This document shows, one piece after another, positions 26,401 through 41,083 of a stretch of DNA of 64,000 nucleotides (positions are counted from its first letter, which is position 1; the number at the start of each line of letters is the position of its first letter). The stretch is from Pampus argenteus. Taxonomy: Eukaryota > Chordata > Actinopteri > Scombriformes > Stromateidae. The notes below the pieces were generated by a model, which made no database searches, was not told the origin of the DNA, and saw only the letters and a list, made by a program, of their open reading frames with translations. The position numbers were made by a program, and so were the translations under genes. Location of the stretch: positions 13,876,001 to 13,940,000 of the forward strand of contig CM072863.1 of assembly GCA_036937835.1 (NCBI GenBank), in the 5' to 3' direction.

Positions 26401-29400
26401 CATATCATGGACACAGTTCGATAAGTCAAACACAGATAAATAAAAACACATCACCCAGAAAGAACGGCTGCCACAGCTTAGTTTATCACAGACTTATCAG
26501 AATGGCTCACTGCTCAAACCATGCTGCACCCTTCTCCTTTGCACCCCACTCCTCATCTGCACCCCCTTTAGTCTTGCTTTTACCCTGAGCTCAGCAACAT
26601 GTCCTCCTCTGCCTCCACACTGGTCTTAGTGAGACAGAAACAGAGAGCGCGACAAGAAGGAAGAAAAAAATAATACTAAAGAATGTTTCCTAGCAAAGGA
26701 AACAAAGACAGTGGGAGACAAGATTGCTAGACAACAGAGACCACCGCTGAAGGGAACACAGATGGAAAAAGATACAGAGGACAGGACAGCAAGAGTGAGA
26801 GACAAGGCAGTGAAAATGGCAAAAAAAGAGGATTAAAGAGAAAAACAGACGAAATCTCAAATCTCACTTCTTATCTCATTCCTTTATTTTGCTAAAACCC
26901 CTAACCTTGAGTTTTTCCCTGTGATTCGTCTTGCCATTTTATTTCTTCTTTCCTCAGTCTACATGGTAATCTCTCACACTCTGTAACTAATCTCTCCCAA
27001 CAAATCAATAATTTTTTTTCTTGCTCCATCAAGAACTAGCTCAATGGAGTTTTATACTTGCTTTGAAGATGGCAGAATAAAATGAGGTGCCAAAGGGGCA
27101 AAAGAAAAAGGACAGATGTAAAAAGATGCAGACGGGGTGTTGGTTTCGTTTGATCTCAGGCCTTCTGGATACGCCAGACCCACCATGCTGAGATAGGCAT
27201 GCATCTTGTTAACCTGTCCATTTGATGCTAATAACTGTAGTTTGTGTGACTACATCATGTCATTGTCAAATTTCTCCCTGCTTGTAAGGAGCTGCCAATC
27301 CATGCAGTCAGTGAATGGAGTGAAAACTGAAAACTTTGATAAGAAGAACCCAGAGATATGTTAATTCAAGGTGTATAGGCTTTCCTGCTCAGCTTTTCTC
27401 ATGTATCTTGGGCGAGAGGCAAATTATGTATGTGACTTACCTTTGACAATCTGCTTGGCACATGTGTTGTAGACTTGTTCCTGGGTGGTGCTGGTGGGGA
27501 ACACCTGGTCAAACATGTAGGACCTTCCCTGTGGAGGCCAACACAAACACAGTCAGATATGAAGCACACAAGTTAGAGAGTGCTTGAGATTATTGTCAAC
27601 ACCTCATCCTCCCCTGTGACTCGCTGTAAAATCTGCCCTGGGAAGATTGTCAAGCAGCACTAGAGTGTGTGTGTGTTAATGTGTGTGTTAATGTGTGTGT
27701 GAGAGAGAGAGACATCACACATCATGTTAATAACTAAAACATTATACAAAGTCAGATTGCCTCTATAAAAACTGCCACATTAATATTTATATTGTATTAT
27801 GCACAGTGAACATGCTTTATGGATGTTGTGTCCATCTGTGTTCTAGGCCTGAATAGCAGTGCATATATCACAATAAGAGACCCATCTGTTTTATTTTGTG
27901 TGTACAGTATTTTGCACTGGAGAGAGCAGTGGCTGTTTTGAACAAGTGCAGTCTAGTTTAGAGCCTTGGGCAAAAGGCTGTGACCCCAAGAGAGACAAAG
28001 AGAGAGAGATCACATCTGAGGTGAAGCTATTAGAGGCAGCATTCAGAACTTGCAGAGTAAAGTGATGGAGTGGAGAGAAGTGGATTGGAGTCGAGCAGAG
28101 GCGTGGAAATGCAGAGAAGGCAAAAGAAACAGACAGATGACCTGAAATCAATTGTTACATGTGAAAAAGACAGAATTATAAAAAAAAGACACACACACAC
28201 AAAGCAAAGGGAAAAAACCAAAATGAGTCTGAAGCCGGTCTGTGTGTCAGTTAACTGGGCTGCCAACGAACCAGTCACAACCAGGAACATACCAGAGGTA
28301 TTAGACCAGTTAATTAGTCAGTTAGCATCGTCCAGCTGAAAAGCTTCACTTCACTTCAGTTCACAGATCAAGTGGAATGCATCTACAAAAAAGCACAGCA
28401 AAGACTATCCCTGCTGCACAGACTGAGGAATTTTGAAGTCAGCTAATGCACTTTAAACAAAGTTTACAAATGTCAAACTGAAAGCGTACTCATTCCTAAC
28501 ATTGTGCCCTGGTTCAAGCATCTACTTTAAGTGTCAAATGCAAGACAAAGCTTTTTAGTAGTAGTTCAACTGGGCAGGCTGTAAACAAACCCAACTGTCC
28601 TATTACCATGGCAAAGCAGCTTAGGTGGCAAAATCTCAGATGACCGCAGCCATCCCTTAAATACCTACTTTCAGCTACTGCCCTCAGGGCAAAGGTACAG
28701 AGTCCCCTGTGTAAAAAAACAACTGTGCCTATAGAAAATTGTTTTCTCTTGCCATAAAATATCTTAATCAGCTACCTCAGCACAAAGCACTTTACATTCA
28801 TTTATTTAGATTCAGTCCTCACCATTGAGTACCTGGTGATCCTTTTAATGTAGCTTCTATTGTGTTTTATATATAAATGTCTTTTAACATGTCCCATCTG
28901 GATGTGATATAATATGTTTTAATGTACCCTTTAATAAAAGATGTCTGCACATCCAAAGACACATTTCTACCTTTAGCCTGCAAAAGTAGACAATAACGTA
29001 TTATCTATTCTATTAGCTAGATATCTAGTGATCACTGTCAGACAGACTCACCACATACAAACAGTAACAGTAGAGAACTGACCAAACATACAGCATTAGT
29101 GTAGAAAAAGTGGCAAAGTGAAGTATATATAAAAAAAAGTATATCTCCCCCGATGATAACCTGATGTTAGAAAATCATTAATTATGTCCCAGTGTTCATA
29201 ATCAGCACAGCTGCTGGCTCCACATTAATCAGGTATGATTATGGGCAACCCAATTAGTTTGTTTCATGATCGAAACACATATTTCAACTCAGTTCAACTC
29301 AGATTTACTAAAAGTGAGGAAAACTAGACATGTGAGTCATTTTGCGTCTTGATCCATCACCATAGACCACAGTAACGTGATTTAAAGGGTACTCGTCATC

Positions 29401-32400
29401 TCATAACTAAAAATAAAAGTTTATTGTTGCTTGCACATCTGGATGTATTATGGGCAGGATTTATATTAGACATACAGAACAGCAGATTTATATTAAATCC
29501 TTACTTTCATAAGTATTGTATAGTGAGTAGGAAGCGTACAGTCTATGGTAGGAAGTAGGAGTGCTATGTTATATAAGAAATTTCTTATGTAATGTATTTA
29601 TGTGTCTTGTTCTGCTTTTGCCTGTATATAAGAAAAAATGGTTATTTTCCTGACAACACTGATCCTCTTGGGATATTAAATAAACAATAAAAACAAGAAA
29701 TTACACAAAGTGAGTGCTGCTCTAAGAGGCTGCTGCACATCTGCATCAACTTAATATTATTTTTGATTGATGTTAATGCGCTCACTAGTCACCATGCTTA
29801 TGCTTTGGACTGTTACATAATTTACCATTAAGAAAATGGCATTTTCACCATTACATGTGTAGAGGCCTTACAACCCAGGAGTGATTATGTTTGCATCAGC
29901 AATCTGAGACAAAATACATCAATAATCTCCTGTACCACTAAGTAACAGCTTGGGCCCCGCTGCTTCTTAGTCTTTTAACGGACACAGTCAACAACAAGCT
30001 AGACATAAAATCCCAAAGCACACACATTTATAACTCGGCTTTAATAACTTCTGTTCCAGGCTTTCAAGTATGAATACTTTTGTAGTTCATATTTTTTTTT
30101 CCCTTTTATACTTTGTCTTTGAACTTTCATCTGGTTTAGTATGATGAAATCAGAAACTGTTATACACAGCGTCTTGCAATCCCTTACCATGTTGCCATGG
30201 TTTAACATGTTGCCTGGTACTGTAGCTCATTCACTCACACAGTCCACGAGGCAGTAAATTCACTCGCATTAAGAAAAAGAATATTGTGTTCTTCTGATTG
30301 TTTCCCAACCCTCTACAAGTAAATATTTTGAGACCATTATATTGAGGTGATATCATGAGATTAGGTAAATTTTTCTATTTCTGTATACCAAGAGAATCAT
30401 CTCTCTGCTTTCTCTTGCCGCAGAGTAAGAAGCTGCCACTAAAGAAGAAAGAAAATGCACATTTCTGCCACTCCCAAGAGCTATAGCTAAAATCCAGGCA
30501 GTGTTACTCCAGAGTAAGACACTGAGTGGGAACAGTACCCCAATGACCTCACACTTTACAGTACAGAGACAATTTGGCACAATCTCAACATTTCTGTGTA
30601 TTTCCTTTCCATTCCTTAATGAGATAAACTACTTAGTTGTTTATTTAAAGTGCTATAACCGCAGCTGCAAGTACAAACAATATCCCTATGACAACTGATT
30701 AAGTTGGACTCTATTCCTAATGAGCCATATGTAATACAACACAGTACACACATGCACACCATGCTAAATATCAGAGAGGGAATAACAGGGACATGGGTGA
30801 GGAATGATGATGTGGTTTTCGCTGGAGTAAATAAAAAGAGTCCATTATATAACCTGGATGGAAAACAGCCATTTGCCATCATTTGTTTTGCTGGCTACAT
30901 CGTTAAAGCACTAATCTGCTCCTGTGCTGCATCAATATGATAATGTCGTAAATGTACTAGACATCCTGTAAGCTCTCTATCTGCATGTCCATCTCTCTCC
31001 AGCTCTCAGAATAGATACAGTATAGACATGTTTACTTGTTTGTCTGCCTGTCTAACAGATGTCTTTCCAATTATTTCAATGCACACTGATGCAGAAAGCT
31101 GGAGTTGGAAACAGAGTGTGTATTCATGTGAATATGTGCAAATAATACATCCAATTATGCTTGTACATGCAGACACTGTTCATGGCGCTCAGCTTTGTGC
31201 ACAATGTCAAACTCCCACATGCCCTGTCCAGCCTGTCTGCTGCTGTCTGCCAGCAGACGAAGAGGCGATGGCCTGCAGGCATTGAGAGGGAGAGAAAGGT
31301 ATAGACCAAGAGACAGACAGAGTTAATTAAAACCTGCAATAATCAACAGAAACAGTGGAGGGATGGAAAGAATAGCCAAGAAAAAGTACAGGGCTGAACA
31401 AGATAAGTATGATAGTGATAAGTGATAAGAGTAGGAAAATCAAGACGTAATCAGCATAAACAGCAACAAAGAGAGATTGAGAGAGTAAATTACAATCAAT
31501 CAGAAGATGTAGGTGGAGAACATATAATAAGAGACAATCAACGGAAGGCAGTGAACAAGAGTCAGGAAAAAAGACAGGGATGAAGGGTTGCAGTGACAGC
31601 TGCTGAATTTAGAGTATGATACACACTAAATCATGTATTCATGTCCAAATGCATCTAATACCTCAGTCTTCTGAGTTTAAAGACAAAGCAAGTTCTACAG
31701 TGCCATAGATACATACCACCAGGAGCCCTGTAAAGAAAAGTTTTGATGAGTTGGTCCTCATTGTGTCTGTATCTTATGTATGGGTGACATGACACAACGT
31801 GTACCACTGACAGTTGGTAATGCACTAAAAATAAAAAAATAAAAAATAAATAAATAAAAATAAATCCACAGCAATGTAGCCTGTAAGCAGGGAAGAAGAG
31901 CTCTCTTGTAGAAATGGATGTAAATAATGCAGATTTTAAATGTTATGAGGAAGACAATGCACTTAATATGTTTGCTAGATGTAAAGGATACACCAACTGC
32001 ATTTTGCAGTTGGAGTTAGTTTACATGAAACTTAATATACCCTGCAGAGTTTTCTTCCTAACAAGGTAAATAATGTTTATTCGTTTCTCACCAAAACGCA
32101 TCACATGTATCCATAATGTCACGTGTGAACAAACATGTTGAGTACCTTTCCTTCCTCATAAAATTTGCATAAAATTTGAAACATGCATTGTCTCACAAGC
32201 ATGTTTGCTAGCTGGAAGTTTTCTTCTTCCCTTCATTTTCTCAGCACATTTCTACGTTTCGTGGCACACCACCAGTAGATCAGTGAAATAGTGTGAAACC
32301 ATTGGCAGGAATGTCTGTAGTGCCACTAATATACGGTACTCATGCGTGCATGTACACAAAACAAAATGAGTCTTCACGGTACCTTTAAGATTAGAGAAAT

Positions 32401-35400
32401 GATTGAGGTCAAAGTTATGCAATGCTAAGGTCACAGCGTTCCAATGATCCAACCTCCTCTTTAAGAGGTTTTGCAATGCTACAATAACCTCATACTACAT
32501 CTGCTTTTGCACACCACCACCAGACAGGCATTACTCACATGGCCACAAAAGGTCACTTGCCAGGATAATGTAAACACTGGTCATTTTAAATCTTTGTCTG
32601 GTTGATGACAGTCTCTATGGTACAGTAGTAATATCCACAAGAAAAAGGCTAACACAGAAAACAATATCCTCTGCATATGGTGAATATATTTGGTGACTGC
32701 CAATACTTGCTGAGAGGGAACAATGCTTTCTAACACGAACATTTAGCTTCCATTCAGGGAGGTTTAGCTCTTGTCACATCCATCCTTTTCATCTAATTTC
32801 ACACCAAAGTATCCCTCCCACTACCCTGAAGACATATAGCTAAATATTTTAAAGGGAGAGCTGGCTGAGATGATAAGAAGATTAGGCATGTGTTCTCCTC
32901 CTTTTACACATTGGTGAGCTGAGGTTGCTGCTCATTTTTACCCCATGGCTCCTTTGCAGTGGTTTCGTGGATGAGGGTCCTATTTTTCAGACTCACTGTG
33001 TGAGAGTGTGTGTGTGTCTTAGACTCTGTCAGCATGTGTATTAGTCTCCCTCTAAACTCATCAACACTCCTCTCTCTCCTCACACAACGCACGTACAAGC
33101 GTAGCGAGAGAGTGAGAGAGTGACAGCGGAGAGGAATTCAGCCTGCCAATGTCTGTTCCATCCGTCAAGATAATCAGACTTCAAGCCCCAGATAACAGCA
33201 TCATTAGGTTCTCTCAACAAAAGAAAAGCCGTCACAACTGCAAAAGCTCCAGTCACACTATATTACCAAACATTACTGTATTTCCTAATTTGCTTTGCTG
33301 ACAGGTCCGAGTAGAGTCAACTTGCACAGTGTCTGCAGGGCTAAGCTGCTCAGATATTCAGTGATGAAGATAAATGCTGAGATGCAATGAGGATGGTATT
33401 TTGTTTAATCACTAACTTAGGGAAACTAAATATACCACCCAACATTACATTGTGAACACTCTAATCTAATAAAAACAATAAATACAAAAAATATATTTCC
33501 CTGCGTCAAGATGTTTATAAAAGATCCACACATTGAAGTGCAGCAATTAGTCCTCCATCAAAGTGAAATACTCTGCATAATTTATCAGGAGTGGGGGAAA
33601 CAGGAGACAGAGGAGTAGAGAGCAGATTGGGGTTATTTGCCGGGTTTCAGGCTAGAAAGAGGAGCAACATCAAAGTCACTTACAGGAGAGTGAGAGAAAA
33701 AGAGGCAGAGAGACATTTCATAGTTAGAATGCAAACCACTACAGATGAACTGACTTATCGGTCAGACAATTACAGAAATGATAGCAATAAACACAGATAT
33801 ATTTTAATTTCTCTTTCTCTAAGAGGAAGAACGTTATTCCTTCTTTGAAAAGTTACAGTACTTCAGTAATTTCAAAAGCTCTGAAAAAAAAAGGTAATTT
33901 GAATATTTACAATTCGACACAACAACCAATCATCTGCTCACTGAGATCACGTGATAAGATCAAATGCTCCAGGACATCCACTAAATTAACCTCAAGGTGA
34001 TATTGTTTTTTCAAACAGTATACAGTTTGACTGTCTTTACTGTGTGGAAAAGAACTAAAGCACACAGCCACAACCGGGAGAGCAGAACAACATCAGCAGC
34101 ACAGTATACACAGAAAAGTGTACCTAGTTCAAATAGACTTCTAAATGCAGATACTGCAGAGAGAAGAAGAGAATAAAAGAGACTAAAAGAGAAGGACGGA
34201 AAGAGTAAGAAGGAGATGAAAACACATCAGAGATGATTTAGACCCCTTATCATCATTATAAGTGGCACTTTGACCTGCAATGGCACATTTGATTACATCT
34301 GCAGCCTTCACACCTCACCAGGTTATTTAGGTTACAGATTTATAGAAATCCTACAAAAAAAATAAAAAAAAAATAGAAATGAACCTTGAGAACGAAATGA
34401 GTTGTCTAACATGAATTGGATCAGTGACCTCAACATGGAGTGAACAGCTTGAATCACAACCTCAGACAGTCGGCGAGCCCAGCTATTAGCTGTGCTCCAT
34501 CTCAAAGGGAGTATTTGATGTCGAAGGAAGTTTCTAAGGTCTTGTGGGCTCACAGTCATTATTTTCATTTCACCCAAGAGCCACCTGCTTTCAGCTCAAC
34601 CTGCATATAAGTAAATCACATCAAAATTTATTCACATAGGATACAAGATTACTCCTGACAGCAGCTTTGTCTCTGTCTGCGTCATTCTGGCACAACAGGG
34701 AAAATAGCCAAATGCATTTAGCATCTAACACAGAGGAAATGCTTATATATATAAATAAAAACATTCACCCCAAAACTTGCACCAGTGCCTCTTTTTGATA
34801 GTGAAGCCATGTTAAGAAAGAAATCTCTTAACTGAGCCATTGATCATCCTACCAGTTCAATTCAACTATGACATAAACTCGTGAGCCAACTGTATTGACT
34901 GAAATTAGGAGAAGAAGAAGCAGTGTTCCAATTAAAAGATAATACAGGCAACTTAATGCAAATAAAAATGCAGACATCTCTAGCCCCGAGACAAATTATA
35001 ATAGAGCTCCTGGTCCACAGCACCAATTAAACCTGAATCCAGAGCATCGACACTGTGACGGATCCTTTAAATGCCAGAGGAAGACACATGCAGTTATCCA
35101 CCAACTATGACAATGAGCTGCATTGCACCATTAGTATGAGCCCTATTAATGACCACATGTGGCAGAGAATGAATAATAAATTAGACCATGAAAGCATAGG
35201 ATGGAAAATGTTATAGAAAGCTACCAGCAGATGTTTCTATGTAGTTGGCAACAATGATTAAATCAAGTAAATCTGCAGGATTAGCTGGATGGAAAAAGCA
35301 GTAATCCAAGAACTAGTCGTGAGCAATGGTTTAACTTTGCTGTAAAAATCAACAACATGGTTATTCTCTTTGTAATTCAACTGTAACTAATGACAGAGCC

Positions 35401-38400
35401 ACACAGCAAGGTAATTTGAATAAAAAAAAGGCCTCCAGAAAAAAAGCGAATGGCATTAAGAGTTTCCTTAAAATTGAATTAATTAGAAACTCTGGAGGAT
35501 AGAAGAGGTGGAGTAAAATAGCAAAGAGTGAGCACATTGGTGCTCTAGCCTGGAGAAGTGTTGTTTAAAGTCTGGGCTGGGACCAATCCTGGGCTATGCA
35601 AAGATTAAAGTAGGCAGGAAATGTACGTTTGCCAAGATTTTCCAAATCTGTTATCTATGTAGTTTGACTCGGGCTAAATTCGATTAACCTTTATTTAAAA
35701 AAAATAGAGTAGAGGAAAATGTGCTTAAATGCATGGCTCCACTGAGAAACATTTGAAAGAATCAGTGACCGAGAGTAGATGTTAGTTCAATAAACTGAAC
35801 TGTGATTAATTAAGGGAGTCCTGGGCCTGCAGAAGGCAGGGATGTCTCCTTTTCTCTCCCCAGGATTCCTTGCTGTCCTATTATCAGGCAAATACAGCAC
35901 CGCCTGCTTGGGGTCTTGGCATGTGCATACACGTGTGCAAACATGCGCTAATGGTTATGATGTGCTGCACACAGACGCCAAGGGCAGACATGGTGACCAG
36001 GCAGCATCCTGGGTATGGCCTTAGCTAATGAGGAGAGGATGCTCCATTAAAGCTCCCTGGAGCTAAAAGCCTGGTAGTCACAGCTCGCTTCAGTCATAAA
36101 GGGAGAGGAATGGGCAGGAAAAGTGTTGACAAATTGGCACAAGCATATCTAACCCTGGCATGCGTGGACAGTGAGTAAGAATAAAGTTGAGCTCAAATAA
36201 CTGGAAGGTAATCCTGTTGAGTGTGGCCACTAACTAAATTGCTGTCAGGATAATATTAATATTAGGGAAAAGATGAGAGGGAGAGCTGGAAGTCCTTATT
36301 GGTATGGGTAATGGTTGGAAAACTCAAGTTCTCTACAGTTTAAAATAGGACAAGTTAGCCATAAAGTAGTAGTGATTAGAATATTGATTTTCTATCTTCA
36401 AATGTGGCAAAATGAATCTCATTAAGTCTGTTCCTCATTTTGTAGGTTCTCACACTCTGAGCTGACTGGTGTGAAGTAAAGGTCACTTGATCCTTTAATA
36501 TTCCAGCTCCTGATTGACAAGATTTCCCAAAACCACTGCTGAGTCATGAGGAAATGAGCAGTTGAATCATTACACAGTGAAATACAGCTAGATAGGGAAA
36601 AACACAGTGACGCATGTTTCAAAGAAGAAAGTGGTAGCTGCCCTGATGGTGATGAGTGAAGATCTTGACCCTATACAGCAATCCTATTACACTGCCTAAT
36701 TGGATAGGGTGTGTGCACTGCAGTGATAGAATTAGAGCGCTAATGATGGGGGTGAGGGGAGCCCTCTGGACTTCAATTTCTGATGCTGTTTGGTTTTGTA
36801 GATAGTTAAAACTATTGCAGAGAAATATCCCTGAACAGAAACAGCTCCAATTGAGCTATAAATAACAAAAGGTACAAGACAGGTAGATGCCCGGCAGGCA
36901 CTGTGAACAGTTTGTTTCAACAGCAGCTGTTTCCCTCTCCTATTTTCTAACTAATCAAGAAAGGAGAAGAAAAAAGAGAATCAGCTCTCAGCTGAGCATG
37001 AATGAAGAAAAACTGCATCTCCATCAGAAATCCAACAAGCAGACATCCTAGAAGACAAGTGGCCTCAGATGAATAATCCTTTCAATATTATGATATGCCT
37101 ATTTTCTGCAACAGATGCACAACGTATGATCTCAATTCCTTTTCATAAATGTCAGAAAAAGCTTCAAGAAAAAATAAGTGCCTTTTTGCGGAAAGAGCAA
37201 AGTCTGTTCTAACCCTTTATTCTCCTTAAAAATGTAAACAAGCAGCTCTGAAGGTAGCATCCTTTAACATCCAGGAGTTTCTGTGGTAGACACAAGAGAA
37301 TAGCGGCTAGGGACAGCTAATTTATAGAAATATAAACGGTGTGCAGAAAATAAAGAATCAATAGTTCTTTAATGCTTACATTGGACTCACTAACATGGCT
37401 GGAAGGACCCATGTCAATGCAAACAAGCTGACCCTGCTCGCTATCTATCATGGTCTATCATGGATGATGACAGAGAGATCAGTGCTGAAGTAAAACTATA
37501 GTCAACACATCCTCTCAGCACATATACAACACGCACTCACCCCGTGGATGAATCTGACAGGGTAATAGCTGAAAGTTGTTATTTATTTTGGATTTTGGTC
37601 AAAAACTCAAATTAGTTTGGTCTTCCTCTGGGGTACAGACTCATTAAAATGTACCTCTAATCTCATGAAGTAATGGCCCATAATAAAAAGGCACCCACTG
37701 TTTCAGAGACACAATGACCTGTAGTTTAAAAGACACTGCAGAATACATAAATAAATATAATAAATCCACTGTTCCCATTACTTATTTAAAACAGCCATAC
37801 CTAAAAATGGGGAGGGATCTAATAGTCTACACTGACAAGTTACAATATGTCCTCTCTTACCCTTTTAAATTAAACTCAATCCAAGCATGTCTCTAAAAAT
37901 AATCACAGTGGTCTGCAACAACAGCCGCCAAATGAACCATAAAATGGTTTTATATTGGAGGAATGGCGACAATGGTGCTGTTCATCCTCTTAAGCAAGGC
38001 TATTAAAGCTCTTGCTGCTTACGACAGCATGCAACAACAATCATGGAGTGAACCAATGGAAGTTATTTCATACAGACTCCTAACTCATACCTTATCATCA
38101 TAAAACGCCACTGATATAATGCATAAATGTATACAATAATTTTTTAATAAGTCTAGCCTGTGTAACCAGCTCACATGACACTAGCATGTGATATATATAT
38201 ATATGTCATTGCCTGAGAGCAAGAAAGAAATAATCCCATGTCTTGCTGTCTCTGAAGCGGCCATGATCTATGATTTATTTATAGTACTGAATCTGAAGCA
38301 TGAATCATTGTGGCACTCTTTTTCGCCTGCCAGAAGATTAGGAGGGACAATCTGGCCCCTGTGACGGCGCATTATTACAGACAGTGAAATACTAGAGACA

Positions 38401-40921
38401 GATGTGTCAGTCCACTGTGGAGCGAACACAAAGGCTGTGCCTTGGGGCAGTACAGGCTGAGTATGGTTATTACTGTCACACAACACAGAGCCATGCAGGG
38501 CTCCACAGGTGGCCATGTATGTGAGATGAAAAAAGACATGAGAATCAAACTAATAATAATAAACACAACTCGTTTTTTGGTTCATACAGGTAGAGGGTGT
38601 AACATATTGCTACTGTCATTAAAATTACTTATCAGATAATATGTGTTGCAATGTCTGAGAGTGCTTCAAGGAACTGAGGAGAAGGTTCACTATATTAATT
38701 AGGGATGTTCGTCAGAAGGTGCTGCATTTGACCACAACTATAATGCACTACTGCTCCACATTTCAGAGACATGGCACTGATTACATACTGATGTCACACG
38801 GACACAGCATAGGAGATCATCTATGGCAGTCAGGTCACCAAACCTGAAATCCGGTCAAGTCCCTATGTGCAAAATTTAAATCAAAGTTCAAGTCATTAAA
38901 ATGATGTCTGGGTTGAGTCTACATAAACAGAGATCCTACAACTCAAGTTTGTCTCTATGTAACCAACGTAAGCTTTAAGCCTCATTAATAATAAAAAATC
39001 CATTATAGTATCCATTATATAATCACTATGTGTAATTTCAAAGGGCTTGCTCATAAACAAACCGACAACCCATTAACAACTCTGTTCTTCCTCTCAGCTC
39101 TGTGGCTCTTCACCTTTCAGCTGAATCATTGTTTTGCAACTATGTTTTGATTAGTCTCCCCTGCATTATTTATGAAGCAGCAGGTAGATGTTTGTAACGT
39201 AAAAATCCAGCATCAAATGGTAGGCAAGGCAAAAATGAATGCTTAACTGGTGAACATAGTGGACCATTTAGCAGCTAAAGAGGCGGATATATTTCCCTCA
39301 GGAGTTGGTGGAACCTAAACATACTGGCAACCTGACATTCATCAGGTGGACAGAAAAACAACTCCAAATGCACTTATGTTTCTCTGCATGGGCAACTGTT
39401 TGATATCAGTTGATTATATGCCATGCACTACAATTTAAAATTCACTCTTGTTAAATTACATAGATTCAGGGGTTTTACTGCTACAACTATTTGGTCTGGT
39501 ATGAGCAGTAGCAGAATCAAATCCTATAAAACTTGATAACTGTGATTAACATTTCTGAGTGTGTGTCTGATGTGTTGTGTTTTTTGCACTCATCTATTCG
39601 TTGCTATTTTCATGGCTAATGGAAGCTCATTTATATTGCGAGTGATTTTTAAGAGGACGGATGGCTAATGATTAATTTAATGTGTCAACTTAAGTCAACA
39701 AGTCTGAATTCAAGTCAAGTCAAATCGATTCAGGAGTATGAAAACACAGCACATCTTATGAGTCACACACCTCACCTGATTCCCTCATCAATTCAGAGCA
39801 CACCAACACCCCATCTTTCCCAGTCTTTAATCTCTCCAAGTCTCCTCCTGCATGTCATCCAGGTACAGCCAAACCATCATTCAACAACTCAAATCTCTTC
39901 CTCTGTCAGTTAACAAGTTTGGGAAGGAGCCTTCCTCAAGCAGACAAATGTGAGGCCATCAGCGCTGTTCAGAGGTGAATTGTTTTTATCAACCATCAGA
40001 ATTTGAGCGCTCAGTTGTCGCTAAAGGGTCCCTGCAGCATGTCCGCTTGCATGTCGGCCTGATCTGATTCTAAATCCTGATCCAATCTGACTGCCGGTGC
40101 ATTTCAACTCTCAGCAGACACTTTTTTATATAACTACCTCTTGGAGTATTACAGAGTTGCAGAGGGGAAAAAACACACTTTGAAATACATTTGCACACCT
40201 AAAAAACCTCCAAACTAATTACATTCACAAAGATTCACAAAAATCAAAACTGCCCCCATCATTACATTCGTCTGAACAGAGAGAAAATGTGGGACGGTCA
40301 GTATATGAAATGACTGAAAATATAAGAACTGCATGCTTCTGTTTCCAGACATTATCAGGTTTGAAGGGTCCAGCTTCTGTTGGTAGAGAAAGTAGCACTG
40401 CAGTGTATCAGTTTTCTTTTTTTAATTGGGTAATATGATTTTATTTCTGCACTCACTGTTTCCAGTTGTCATCATCTGGAGGCTACTATGAAGTATGCAT
40501 TTCCTCTATCTGACACACTATAGCCTGGAGCAGAAACAACTACCAGAAGCACATCACGAAAATCATTTTCATAAAATGATTGAGTATAGTATATATATAT
40601 ATGTGTAAGTATGTAAAATTTAACTGAGATAAAGTAGTTTGCAATAACTTCATGATCCACAAGACTGAACATGTTGATGACATTTTCATTTTCAGATACA
40701 GCCACAAAAGCTTTAAATACAGTTGCCAAGATTGATGAGGGAATGACTGTCTTCAAGCTGTTGTTGTTGTTGCCATCTTCAAATAGCATGCAAAGTAATG
40801 CGATAATAAACATTTAATCGGCTTGTTGAAGACATCCTGCTGCTACAACATAGATATGAAAAACAGCCACACAGGGATATCCAACCCAACAACGTCTTGC
40901 ATTTCAATGTGTGTTCGTGTG

Positions 40922-40960
<39 letters not shown>

Positions 40961-41050
40961 CAACAGAGTAAGCTGATAAGGATTTTCTTCTGTCTTCATT
41001 ATTGCTTGAAGTCAACACCCAGGCCAAATGGGTGTGGATTTCTCTTCCCC

Positions 41051-41083
<33 letters not shown>
